A stretch of 64,000 bases of DNA from positions 99,964 to 163,963 of the forward strand of contig NZ_JABETO010000015.1 in NCBI RefSeq assembly GCF_013055795.1, written 5' to 3'. The stretch is from Streptomyces sp. I05A-00742 (lineage in GTDB: Bacteria > Actinomycetota > Actinomycetes > Streptomycetales > Streptomycetaceae). The position numbers and the translations under genes were made by a program. The notes beneath the pieces were generated by a model. That model did no database searches. It had not been told where the DNA came from and saw only the letters and a program-made list of their open reading frames with translations. Positions 8,841 through 16,633 of this stretch are shown one piece after another (position 1 is the stretch's first letter; the number at the start of each line of letters is the position of its first letter).

Positions 8841-9191
8841 ATGAACATTCTCGGGACTTCGCTAAGGGTGTGCGTCGGCGATCTGGAGACGGCGATCGCC
8901 GTCTACGAACGGCTGACCGGAGCGGAGGCGCTGCGCTTCCGGCGGGGCGGTGTGGCGGTCGCCGCGGTCGGCTGCTTCTTCCTGATGAGCGGCCCCGAGG
9001 CGGAGCTGTCGATCCTGCGGAAGATCACCGCCACCATCGCGGTGACGGACGTCGACGAGGCGGTCCGGGACCTCAAGGCGGTCGGCGCCGAGATCATCGC
9101 GGGGCCGGTGCCGACGCCCATCGGACGGAACCTGGTGGCCCGGCACCCGGACGGGTCGGTGTTCGAGTACGTGGACCGCAAACAGGGGTGA
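8841..9191 (+). CDS. VOC superfamily (glyoxalase-like) protein
   Basis: A 116-residue single VOC unit. It starts with MNILGTSLRVCVGDLETAIAV (first beta-alpha-beta module with the usual 'ietai..Ye.ltG' pattern). The second half begins TATIAVTDVDEAVRDLK and ends RHPDGSVFEYVDR, where the acidic FEYV residue is the usual metal-ligand position. Such proteins act as dimers in dioxygenase, lyase or antibiotic-sequestering roles; none can be chosen here. It sits next to the LysR remnant, which faces it tail to tail. Confidence 0.85.
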   Translation: MNILGTSLRVCVGDLETAIAVYERLTGAEALRFRRGGVAVAAVGCFFLMSGPEAELSILRKITATIAVTDVDEAVRDLKAVGAEIIAGPVPTPIGRNLVARHPDGSVFEYVDRKQG

Positions 9192-9236
9192 ACGCCGGCG
9201 GCCGGGCGCACGCTGCGGGCACGGCCTCGAACCCGC

Positions 9237-9650
9237 TCACCACGCCGCGGCCTTCGCGTCGTACCGGCCTCTGTCGTTCCGTTCGGCCTCGCCCCGTTCG
9301 GCCTCCCGCAGCGCGCCGAGCAGCTGCCGCAGCGCGGGCCCGGGAGGTCCGGCGGGGAAGGCGAGCGAGGTGGTGACGGCGGGTTCCAGGAGCGGCCGTA
9401 CGGCGACGTTCGGCACCAGGGGCAGGGGCGAGACCTCGTAGAAGACCGTCCAGGTCGCACCGCCTGCGGTGATGGCGGCGAGGGTTTCGTGGAGGCTGGT
9501 GAACACTCCGCCGAGTCGCGGTTCGATGCCCGCCTCGCGACAGGCGCGGGTGATGAGGTCGTGGAAGGGCGGGTTCTTCTCGCGTGCATGAGGTGCGGGG
9601 CGGCCAACTGCGGCAGACGCAGGTGGGGTTAGTCCGCGAGCGGGTGGCCG
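9237..9650 (-). pseudogene. LysR-type regulator, 5'-truncated remnant with in-frame stop
   Basis: Translating this strand gives the C-terminal half of a LysR effector domain: GTAGHPLAD, a TAA stop, then PHLRLPQLAAPHLMHAREK, NPPFHDLITRACREAGIEPR, a VFTSLHETLAAI helix and a conserved-looking tail to a TGA at 9237. GHPLAD followed by a loop and the RExNPxxHD pattern is typical of LysR effector domains. The DNA-binding half is absent: at about 9650 the sequence changes to the oppositely oriented cupin gene. The premature stop and the missing HTH mean it cannot be a working regulator. Confidence 0.75.
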
Positions 9651-10096
9651 GCGGTGCCGACGGCGCCCGCCCGCACCACCACGCCCTGTCGACGGAGACG
9701 TTCTACGTCCTGGAGGGCAAGGTGGAGTTCCTGCTGGGCGACGAGATGCGGTCGGTGTCCAAGGGCGGCCTGGTCGTCGTGCCGCCGGGGACGCGGCACG
9801 CGTTCGGGGTGGCCGACGGGGTGACGGCGGAGATGCTGGTCGTCATGACACCGGGCGTCGAACGGTTCGGGTACTTCCGACGGTTGGGCCGCGCCGCCCG
9901 GGGCGAGGCCGCCTTCGAGAGCGTGCTCGGAGATCAGGACCGCTACGACGTGCACTTCGCGGAGAGCGAGGTGGGGGCGGAGGGCGCGGGGCCACGTCCG
10001 CTGAGGTTCAAGCATGCCGCGGGCCAAGGGGGAGGCGGTTGGTGTCGGGCCCGACCGTCAGGCCGGCCGCCTCACGCCGCCCTTCCCTCGCCCTGA
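9584..10096 (+). pseudogene. Cupin-domain protein with lost native N terminus
   Basis: From about 9655 the frame encodes a cupin barrel: PHHHALSTETFYVLEG (metal-binding His/Glu motif 1) and VVVPPGTRHAFGV (motif 2), then VERFGYFRRLGRAARGEA and LGDQDRYDVHFAESEV, where relatives normally end. The first 23 codons (from 9584) read through the antisense of the LysR remnant rather than the expected first strands of the barrel. The C-terminal 35 residues are low-complexity and run over the end of the EF-hand gene, so the native stop is also lost. An open frame exists and could give a 170-residue product, but both ends look wrong for the family. Confidence 0.7.
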
Positions 10097-10593
10097 CCGT
10101 ACAGCGCCTCCCCCACCGGCGAGCCCTCCCCGCTGACGTGCGCGCGGATCGACGCGAGGTACTGGTCGCGGTCGACGAGCCCGTCGGCGTCGGTGTCCAG
10201 CGCCGCGAACGCCGCCTCGGCGTTGGCCGACGGATTGCCCAGCGCCTCGCGCAGCGCCAGGAACTCCCTCCGCGCCAGGCGGCCGTCGCCGTCGAGGTCG
10301 GCGAGGTCGAAGAGGGCGGCGAGGGTCGGCCGGCAGACGGTGTCGAACGCCTCGGCGCCCGCCCACGCGTCGTACTCCTCGAAGGTCATCCCTCCGTCGC
10401 CGTCGGCGTCCATCGCCGCCCACGACCGTTCACCGGCCGCGCGTGCGGCGACGACCAGCGGATCGTCCTCCGTCCGTCCCGTCACCCGCATCACATTCTT
10501 GGTGCGCGCGAGGTATTCGTCCTGCGAGATGACGCCGTCGCCGTCCGCGTCCAGCATGGCGAAGACACGCGCCTTCGCGGTGGTGTGATCCAT
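10072..10593 (-). CDS. EF-hand calcium-binding protein (calerythrin/CabB-like)
   Basis: A 173-residue soluble protein with four EF-hand loops in order: DADGDGVISQDE, DADGDGGMTFEE, DLDGDGRLARRE and DTDADGLVDRDQ. Loops 1 and 3 have ideal ligands; loop 2 has Gly-Met where Gly-x-Ile/Leu is usual and loop 4 has Gln at the last position, so these two may bind more weakly. The layout and length match the bacterial sarcoplasmic-type Ca2+ proteins (calerythrin, Streptomyces CabB), which buffer calcium and affect aerial growth. The ATG is preceded by AGAAGGAG. Its 3' end overlaps the extended cupin frame on the other strand by 25 bp. Confidence 0.93.
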   Translation of the reverse strand: MDHTTAKARVFAMLDADGDGVISQDEYLARTKNVMRVTGRTEDDPLVVAARAAGERSWAAMDADGDGGMTFEEYDAWAGAEAFDTVCRPTLAALFDLADLDGDGRLARREFLALREALGNPSANAEAAFAALDTDADGLVDRDQYLASIRAHVSGEGSPVGEALYGQGEGRAA

Positions 10594-10831
10594 GGCAACT
10601 CCTTCTGCCGGGCGCCTGCCGCGCCGATGGTCCGCTACGTCCGCCCTACCCCACAATCCGGCATTCCAGGCGCTTCCGGCAGTTCGTACGGCGGCGGAGC
10701 GATGCGTACGTCGTACGCCCGGCGCACAGGACGACAGTCGCGCGGTCGGTGCGCTGAGAGGAGCCGGGGTGACGGGGGTGCCCGGGGGTAGTCAGGGTCC
10801 GGCATCGGATCGTGAACTTCCTGGAGGTTGC

Positions 10832-11383
10832 ATGTTCGGCGGACGTGGTACGGCGGTCGCGGTCGCTTCCCTTCTCCTGATGGCCACCTCCTGGGGGTGG
10901 GCCCCGGCCGGCCTGGCCGCCGGCGGCGGGGGTGGGGGCGGCGGAACCGGAGGCGTCCTCTGCACGGGCCACAGCATCAGCACGTACGACCCACCCCTGA
11001 CCCTCCAGCCACAGGAAACCCGCGTCCACACGGAGGCCCAGTACAGGTGCACGGTCGCACCCGGCCGGGTGGTACGGGCCACCGGCACCCTGGACGGTGT
11101 GTCACCGGACGCCTCCTGTCTCTCGGTGAGCAACCCCGGCCTCACGGAGACCGTGCGCTACGCCGACGGTGCCCGTTCGGTGATCGTCTACTCGGGCGGG
11201 ACCAGCGTCCACGCCGGAGGCGCCCTCCTCGTCCGGCTGACGGGCCGGGTCAGCCAGGGGCGCGGGGCGGGGCAGTCCGCCCAACGCACCGTGCTGGCGC
11301 AGGCCGACCAACTGGTCACCGAATGCCTCGCGTCGGGCTTCCGGGGCAAGAGCGGGGAGGCGCAGCTGGAGATCCAGCCGTGA
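10832..11383 (+). CDS. Secreted protein of unknown function
   Basis: A 183-residue protein with a clear signal peptide (MFGGRG, hydrophobic VAVASLLLMATSWGW, cleavage near GLAA), then a Gly-rich linker and a beta-rich domain with four Cys (VLCTGHS, YRCTV, DASCLS, TECLA), enough for two disulfides. I do not recognise a family. GTAV and the Cys spacing suggest an extracellular immunoglobulin-like or inhibitor-like fold, which is inference. The ATG follows CTGGAGGTTGC. It is a single gene between the divergent EF-hand gene and the MetE-like gene. Confidence 0.75.
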   Translation: MFGGRGTAVAVASLLLMATSWGWAPAGLAAGGGGGGGGTGGVLCTGHSISTYDPPLTLQPQETRVHTEAQYRCTVAPGRVVRATGTLDGVSPDASCLSVSNPGLTETVRYADGARSVIVYSGGTSVHAGGALLVRLTGRVSQGRGAGQSAQRTVLAQADQLVTECLASGFRGKSGEAQLEIQP

Positions 11384-11464
11384 CCCCCACATCGGGGAAG
11401 AGCGGTCATCTGTCCGATTGATGACGGTATTGATGGCGGTGGCGTTGTTTCCTACGGTCGCCGG

Positions 11465-12532
11465 GTGAGGATTCCCACCGAACCCATCGGCAGCATCCCC
11501 CGGCCCCCCGAGCTGCTGGAGGCCGTGGCAGCTCACCACTCCGGACGGATCGACGACGCCGCTCTCGCCACCGCCCGGGACCACGCGGTCCGTGACACCG
11601 TCCGTCGCCTGGAGGAGCTCGGCTCGCCGGTCGTCACCGACGGCGAACAGTCCAAGCCGAGCTTCGCCACCTATCCGCTGGAGGGCGCCGAGAACCTGGC
11701 GCCCGACGGCGTGACCATCCCCTTCGCCGACGGCCACACCCGCGTGCTCCCGCGCCTGACGGCGGGCCCGTTCCGCTACGCCCACCACGCCGACACATAC
11801 CTGCGGGCAGCCCGCCGCCACGCCACCGTCCCGGTCAAGCAAGCGGTTATCGCCCCGTCGGCCCTGAGCCTCCTCCACCCGCCCGGCGACCTCGACGGCT
11901 ACCCCCGCGCGGCCTTCCTCGCCGACCTCGCCGCGGAGGCCGAGGCCGACATCCGCGGGTGTCTGGAGGCGGGCGCGCACATGGTGCAACTCGACTTCAC
12001 GGAAGCCCGGCTGTCACTCAAGCTGGACCCGAGCGGCGGCCTCCTCGACCAGTTCATCGACCTCAACAACAGCGTCCTGGAACGCTTCGACGCCTCCGAG
12101 CGGGCCCGCATCGGCGTCCACACCTGCCCCGGCGGCGACCAGGACTCCACCCACAGCCTGGACGTCGACTACACCGAACTCATCCCGAAACTGCTCCGCC
12201 TGAAGGCCGGCGCCTTCTACCTCCAACTGGCGAGCGAACCGGAGCCCGACAAGGTCCTGTCCGTCCTGGCCGGTCATCTTCCCGACGGTGTACGGGTGTT
12301 CGTCGGCGTCACCGACCCCGTCGACCCCCGGGTCGAGACCCCGCAACAGGTCCGCGACCGAATCCTGACCGCCGCCCGCCACATTCCCCTCGACCACCTC
12401 GGCACCTGCGACGACTGCGGCTTCTCGCCGTTCGCCGACGACACGTCGACGTCCCGCGAGACCGCCTTCGCCAAGATCCGGGCACGGATCGAGGGAACGG
12501 CACTGGCGGAGCGCGAACTGGGCCTCTTCTGA
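11465..12532 (+). CDS. Cobalamin-independent methionine synthase-like protein (MetE C-terminal domain family)
   Basis: A 355-residue TIM-barrel protein of the MetE catalytic-domain type without the MetE N-terminal half. Features seen: the opening PTEPIGSIPRP (homocysteine-side start of the barrel), VQLDFTEARLSLK, GVHTCPGGD with a His-x-Cys zinc pair, and TCDDCGFSPF with the later zinc Cys. Such stand-alone domains move methyl groups between corrinoid, folate or thiol partners or act in thiol catabolism; the donor is not evident. The GTG start lies 80 bp after the secreted-protein gene. Confidence 0.82.
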   Translation: MRIPTEPIGSIPRPPELLEAVAAHHSGRIDDAALATARDHAVRDTVRRLEELGSPVVTDGEQSKPSFATYPLEGAENLAPDGVTIPFADGHTRVLPRLTAGPFRYAHHADTYLRAARRHATVPVKQAVIAPSALSLLHPPGDLDGYPRAAFLADLAAEAEADIRGCLEAGAHMVQLDFTEARLSLKLDPSGGLLDQFIDLNNSVLERFDASERARIGVHTCPGGDQDSTHSLDVDYTELIPKLLRLKAGAFYLQLASEPEPDKVLSVLAGHLPDGVRVFVGVTDPVDPRVETPQQVRDRILTAARHIPLDHLGTCDDCGFSPFADDTSTSRETAFAKIRARIEGTALAERELGLF

Positions 12533-12604
12533 CGGAGGTTGCGGGAGGCGGACCGGGGCGGCGCGCCACGGGCATTGTCAGTGGTGGGTGCGACCATCAG
12601 AGGC

Positions 12605-14497
12605 ATGACTGAGGCGACCGGCACGACATTCGAATGGCAGCCCTTCCTCACGCGGTGGAGCGAGGAGTGGGCGGACGCCTGCGACCCCGACGACCCGCTC
12701 CCGGACGAGGAGGAGGCAGCGCGGCAGGCCCGCTGGCTGGGCTTCGCGCCCGCCTCCGAATCGCGGATCGCCGCGCTCGAGCAGCGGCTCGGGCGTCGAC
12801 TCCCGCCGTCGTACCGGGCGTTCCTGGAAGTCACCGACGGCTGGCGGAACGCGGGCGAGTTCGTCGACCGCCTCGCGGGTACGGACAAGGCGCGCTGGTA
12901 CAAGGACATATACGGCTACGGTGAGTTCTACGAGCTGGACGAACCCTCCTCGTCCGGGGATGCCGCGGAGGGGACCATGTGGAGCCGCGCGCTGCAACTG
13001 GACGTGGAGTCCGACGCCACGACCATCCTGATGGACCCGATGGACATCACCGGCGACGGCGAATGGGCCGTCTACTGCCACCAGGTCTGGGCAGCGGCCC
13101 CGCCGGAACGGTACGCGTCCTTCCGCGCCTACATGGAGGCCATGTACCGCGAGTTCCACAGTCTGCGAGCGGACGACTGGGAGCGGGAGTTCGTCAACGA
13201 CACGACCCGGGCGCTGGACGTGGTCGTCGAGGAAGCCTGGCACGAGGCGTTGAGCGGGGAGTACGAGCGGGCCAAAGCGGCGCTCGAGGAACCGGCGGCG
13301 TTCGGCAGGCCTCGGGGGAAGGCCCTGTTGGGACAGGTCCAGTTGCTGCTCGGGGAAGCCTACGCGGACGACTTGGGAACTGGTCTGTCGGACGAGGTAC
13401 GGGCCCAGGAGTACCCGCCCGAACCGGCGAACGACCGAGACTCCGGAGTGCACCTGCTGCACGTCGGACCGCTCCGGGACAGGGACGCGCCTTTCCGGTA
13501 CACCGCGCCCGGCCCGTTCGGCGCGGCCGTCGAGGAGGCCCGCGAGCTGGCTCGCTGGGGTGACGTGGACGCGGCGTGGCACACGCTGCTCGCGGCCCTC
13601 CCCCGGTGGCAGCCTCTGGACCCCACCCACCTCGCGCCGTTCGGCTTGCTCCAGGACTTCTTCCTCGGCCCGCTGCTGACTCCGGAGCGGTCACGGGAAC
13701 TGCTGTCCGTACCGAGGGGCCCCAAGGCTTCGGCGGCCCCCGGCCCCGGCCCCAGGACGAAGAACCTGGACCCCGGAGGACTCGCCTGGCTGGCCGACCG
13801 GGAAGAGGACATCCTGAGCGACGGGTACCGTTTCGTCCTGGTGGAGGACACCGATCCGGCGGGACTGCCCGCACGCCTCGGCGCGGATGGGAACACCGCC
13901 CTGCACAAGCCGAAGACGAACTGGGACGCACGCGACTTGCTGCCCGGCAGCGGAGGGAGCTCGACGTTCGCCGACAGGCCGCTCGTCTCCGTGGGCCGCG
14001 CCGGTCCGGGGTGGAGCTTCGCCTTCGACGGCGAGCCCCCCGCCTTCGACAGCATGCGCTTCGTCTCCCCCGCCGCGTCCGCCTCCCACGGCACCCGCGC
14101 GATCGTGGTGTGGAGCACTCCCGCCGGGGAGCACCACCCCTCCGCCGCCTTCCACCTGTCCGTGGCGGAGAACGGCGAGGAGCAGTACGCGTTCACCATC
14201 CACGGCACGGAGATCCAGCGCACCGGCGACATACCTCCGGCCCTGGACCCCGACCTCTTCCACAGCCCCGCGCCCGGCGGGACGGCGCAGACCACGGACG
14301 ACGCCGGGCGGACGGGCGAACACCGGGCGCTGGAGGCGATCGCCACCGAATTCGGCGTCTCGCTGCCGCGTTTCGCCCTGTCACGATCGGACTGTCCACT
14401 CCACCGGTTCACGACCCGGTCGTGGTCGCGGCCGCCGAGGCCCGGTGAATCGTTCATCGTGGTGGGCTTGGAAGACATGTCCGGGCTTGGCGAGTGA
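12605..14497 (+). CDS. SMI1/KNR4 (SUKH) family protein with long C-terminal extension
   Basis: A 630-residue protein. Residues about 50-180 carry the SUKH pattern: ESRIAALEQRLGRRLPPSYRAFL followed by DGWR and an acidic middle (GDGEWAVYCHQVW). SUKH proteins are often immunity proteins against polymorphic toxins or regulatory adaptors. The remaining 400 residues contain a helical, TPR-like part (about 200-330) and a beta-rich part without a named family. The next gene starts inside its stop (GTGA), so the two are translationally coupled. No toxin gene is seen nearby; immunity function is inference. Confidence 0.75.
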   Translation: MTEATGTTFEWQPFLTRWSEEWADACDPDDPLPDEEEAARQARWLGFAPASESRIAALEQRLGRRLPPSYRAFLEVTDGWRNAGEFVDRLAGTDKARWYKDIYGYGEFYELDEPSSSGDAAEGTMWSRALQLDVESDATTILMDPMDITGDGEWAVYCHQVWAAAPPERYASFRAYMEAMYREFHSLRADDWEREFVNDTTRALDVVVEEAWHEALSGEYERAKAALEEPAAFGRPRGKALLGQVQLLLGEAYADDLGTGLSDEVRAQEYPPEPANDRDSGVHLLHVGPLRDRDAPFRYTAPGPFGAAVEEARELARWGDVDAAWHTLLAALPRWQPLDPTHLAPFGLLQDFFLGPLLTPERSRELLSVPRGPKASAAPGPGPRTKNLDPGGLAWLADREEDILSDGYRFVLVEDTDPAGLPARLGADGNTALHKPKTNWDARDLLPGSGGSSTFADRPLVSVGRAGPGWSFAFDGEPPAFDSMRFVSPAASASHGTRAIVVWSTPAGEHHPSAAFHLSVAENGEEQYAFTIHGTEIQRTGDIPPALDPDLFHSPAPGGTAQTTDDAGRTGEHRALEAIATEFGVSLPRFALSRSDCPLHRFTTRSWSRPPRPGESFIVVGLEDMSGLGE

Positions 14498-14913
14498 AGA
14501 GCGGGCAAGGCGGCAACGACCCACGGCTCCGATGGATCACAAGGCTCGTGGACGAGTTGAGCGACTTCCTGCAGGAGCCGGTCCTGCTCGTGGAACCACT
14601 TGACGATTGTCTGGTCGACGACGACAGCTTCTGCTGCCTCATCCGCAGCCCACCCCCGCAGGGCCGAGCCTTTCAGCTCTGCTGGGAGGGAATCCTCGGG
14701 ATGGAGCCCATCGACGGGAAGCCCGACACCAGCGTGGTGCTGTTTCTGTACAGCAGGAACCGACGGCTTGCTGTGCACGACCACGCCGGGGGAAGCTTCT
14801 TGTACGTCGTCTACAAAGGATCGCTCGAACACGGTGGGCGGTGGACAACTCCCGGTTGGCGACTGGACGAGTTCGACGAGTACCTCATGTACGAGTCGTA
14901 CGGCGACGACTGA
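14494..14913 (+). CDS. Hypothetical protein coupled to the SUKH gene
   Basis: A 139-residue acidic protein starting with a GTG that overlaps the preceding stop by 4 bp. The sequence (LRWITRLVDELSDFL, later LDEFDEYLMYESY) is an alpha/beta mix rich in Trp, Tyr and acidic residues, as in many small immunity-type proteins, but I do not recognise a family. The stop is followed in the same frame by more codons that reach the next frame at 14977, so a longer ancestral protein split by a stop is conceivable. Confidence 0.6.
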   Translation: MKSGQGGNDPRLRWITRLVDELSDFLQEPVLLVEPLDDCLVDDDSFCCLIRSPPPQGRAFQLCWEGILGMEPIDGKPDTSVVLFLYSRNRRLAVHDHAGGSFLYVVYKGSLEHGGRWTTPGWRLDEFDEYLMYESYGDD

Positions 14914-14976
14914 GGCGGACACCGAGACCCCGCTGTATCCGGTGAATCCTCGGCCGAGAACCCGTTCGAGACACCG

Positions 14977-15204
14977 TTGCAGCCAGGAGACGTCAGCACA
15001 GCCGTGCGCTTGTGGGAGGAATACGTCCACCGTCCCGAGCGCCGGCTGTGGCACGACTACGAGTGGGGCAACGTGCACTGGTACTGCTGCGGCAACCCTC
15101 TCGAAGCCCGCGCTCTCCTCGACACCGTGATGCAGGCCATTTCGCCTCGAAGTGCCCGCGAACTCGGCCGTGTCATCGGCCGGTCCGACGCCGTCTGGAA
15201 GTGA
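14977..15204 (+). CDS. Small conserved-looking protein, start uncertain
   Basis: A 75-residue frame from a TTG: VRLWEEYVHRPERRLW, then HDYEWGNVHWYCCGNP and LLDTVMQAISPRSARELGRVI. The dense Trp/Tyr/Cys pattern and codon use look protein-coding. The same phase is open back to the stop of the 14494-14913 gene and the added residues (SAENPFETPLQPGD) look natural, but no ATG or GTG in that stretch is in frame. It may be a real gene with a TTG start or the tail of a larger broken gene. Function unknown. Confidence 0.5.
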   Translation: MQPGDVSTAVRLWEEYVHRPERRLWHDYEWGNVHWYCCGNPLEARALLDTVMQAISPRSARELGRVIGRSDAVWK

Positions 15205-15235
15205 TCGTCACCGCGTGACTGGACACCCAGTCCGC

Positions 15236-16204
15236 TCACGCCGGGCGACGCGCGTCGGTGGCATCGGCCGCCGGCTCGTGCCTACCAGGCCGACGGACCG
15301 TAGCGACGAGTCGTCGCAACGCGGCATGGGCAGGTGGGCCCCAGGTGGCCTTGCCGCCCGGGCGGCCCTGGACGCCGGCATCTCCGATGAGGATGCAGGC
15401 GAGGGCGCGCCACACCGCCCAGCCGCGGGCGCGACGCAAGGTCGAGGCGTCCGGGGTGGGCCGGTATGCCGCGAAGAATCTGTCGGTGGCACCGTCCGGC
15501 AGCAGGATCCACGCCGCGGCGAGGTCGAAGGCCGGATCACCCGCGAAGAGATCGCCGAAGTCGATCACTCCGCAGAAGGTGCCGTCTGTGGTGAGCACGT
15601 TGGCCGGATGCAGGTCGCCGTGGAGCCACAGTGCCGGGCCCGTCCAGTCGGGCACGGCAACGGCGTCTTCCCAGACCGCGCGGACGCCGTCCGGGTCGGG
15701 GATCTGCCCCAGCTCGGTGGCGGAGGCAAGCATCTGGGCGACCCCCTCGGCATGGCCGGCCAGTGGCCCCCCGCGGTCACGGCCGGTCGGCGCCCCGGTG
15801 GGAGCGGGCCGGTGAAGGGCCGTCAGGAAGGATGCCAAGATGTCGGCCGCCTCCGCGGCGCGCGTGGCGGGAGCACGGTCGGCGGGCTCTCCCGGCACCC
15901 AGGTGGTGACGATCCAGGGCCGCGGAAAGCGCTCGGAGGGCTCACCGAGGCGCTGCGGGACGGGGACACGCAGCGGAAGGTGCGGGGCGAGGGCGGGCAG
16001 CCAGGCATGCTCCTTGCGCAGCAGCGCATCGGCGGACTGTGTCGCCCAGGGCAACCGGACGGCGAGGTCGTCGCCGAGCCGCCACAGTTGGTTGTCCCAA
16101 CCACGCGCGCCGAGCCGCACTGGACGATCGGCCAGATCAGGGTGCTGATCGTGCAGCAGGTTCCGGACCAACTCCGCAGTGATCTCGATCTCGCCGTGAG
16201 TCAT
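15236..16204 (-). CDS. Aminoglycoside phosphotransferase (APH)-family kinase
   Basis: A 322-residue kinase-like protein. Motifs: the N-lobe opening GWDNQLWRLGDDLAVRLPW with the ATP Lys replaced by Arg as in many APH relatives, the catalytic loop LWLHGDLHPANVL (HGD with Asn) and the metal motif VIDFGDLFAGDPAFDLA. These fit small-molecule kinases of the APH/choline-kinase type. Streptomyces genomes hold many, few of which give drug resistance. No strong ribosome site precedes the chosen ATG, and the frame is open a further 14 codons upstream. Confidence 0.85.
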   Translation of the reverse strand: MTHGEIEITAELVRNLLHDQHPDLADRPVRLGARGWDNQLWRLGDDLAVRLPWATQSADALLRKEHAWLPALAPHLPLRVPVPQRLGEPSERFPRPWIVTTWVPGEPADRAPATRAAEAADILASFLTALHRPAPTGAPTGRDRGGPLAGHAEGVAQMLASATELGQIPDPDGVRAVWEDAVAVPDWTGPALWLHGDLHPANVLTTDGTFCGVIDFGDLFAGDPAFDLAAAWILLPDGATDRFFAAYRPTPDASTLRRARGWAVWRALACILIGDAGVQGRPGGKATWGPPAHAALRRLVATVRRPGRHEPAADATDARRPA

Positions 16205-16611
16205 GCGGAGCAACCATAGTCGAGCGGTGGGCCGCCTCGAAAACAACTGACCGGCCGCATCAAGTGAGCGGGCTCCGCAGTGGTGTTGCTGACAGGAACG
16301 TCAACTGAGCCGGGACAACGGGCTGACCGCGGTGACGACCGGTTCTTGAACATCTGGCCTTTGCCGCCGTTCCCGCCGTGGCGGCTGCCCGACAGGCCGC
16401 CCTTGTCGGCCGCGGGCAACCGGCCGCCTGAACCGCCGTCTCCGACCTGCGTCAGCAGCCGCTGCCCGGCGATACCCGTGACCGTGCACCGGATCGTCGC
16501 GCCCCCACCGCCCCCGGCGCCGGTCGTGCCAGGACTGGTCCCGGCGCCCGCACCACCCCCACCCGGGCCGGCCCCCACCCCCGGCCTGCTCCAACTCGTC
16601 TGCGGCATCAT
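16201..16611 (-). pseudogene. Glycine-rich reading frame, probable gene remnant
   Basis: This frame fills most of the 429-bp gap between the APH start and the LRR-gene stop. Its first 95 codons are Gly-rich (GAGPGGGGAGAG, then ATIRCTVTGIAGQRLLTQ) with nearly all-G/C third positions, as in a real gene. The last 40 codons change to mixed third positions (TCA, GTT, CCT, TTT) and run into the APH start. The Gly-rich/CTVTG pattern resembles surface or secreted proteins, but there is no signal peptide and no ribosome site. It is best read as a fragment. Confidence 0.35.
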
Positions 16612-16633
16612 CTGCTTGCGGCGACTCCAGACC

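Noticed and set aside
9584..10096. Intact cupin gene with novel N terminus
   Set aside because: The first 23 codons are the exact antisense of LysR-coding sequence, and the barrel lacks its first strands, so a fusion by deletion explains it better.
15236..16204. Aminoglycoside resistance gene
   Set aside because: Only general APH-fold motifs are present; nothing marks an antibiotic-modifying subgroup, and the genus has many such kinases with other roles.
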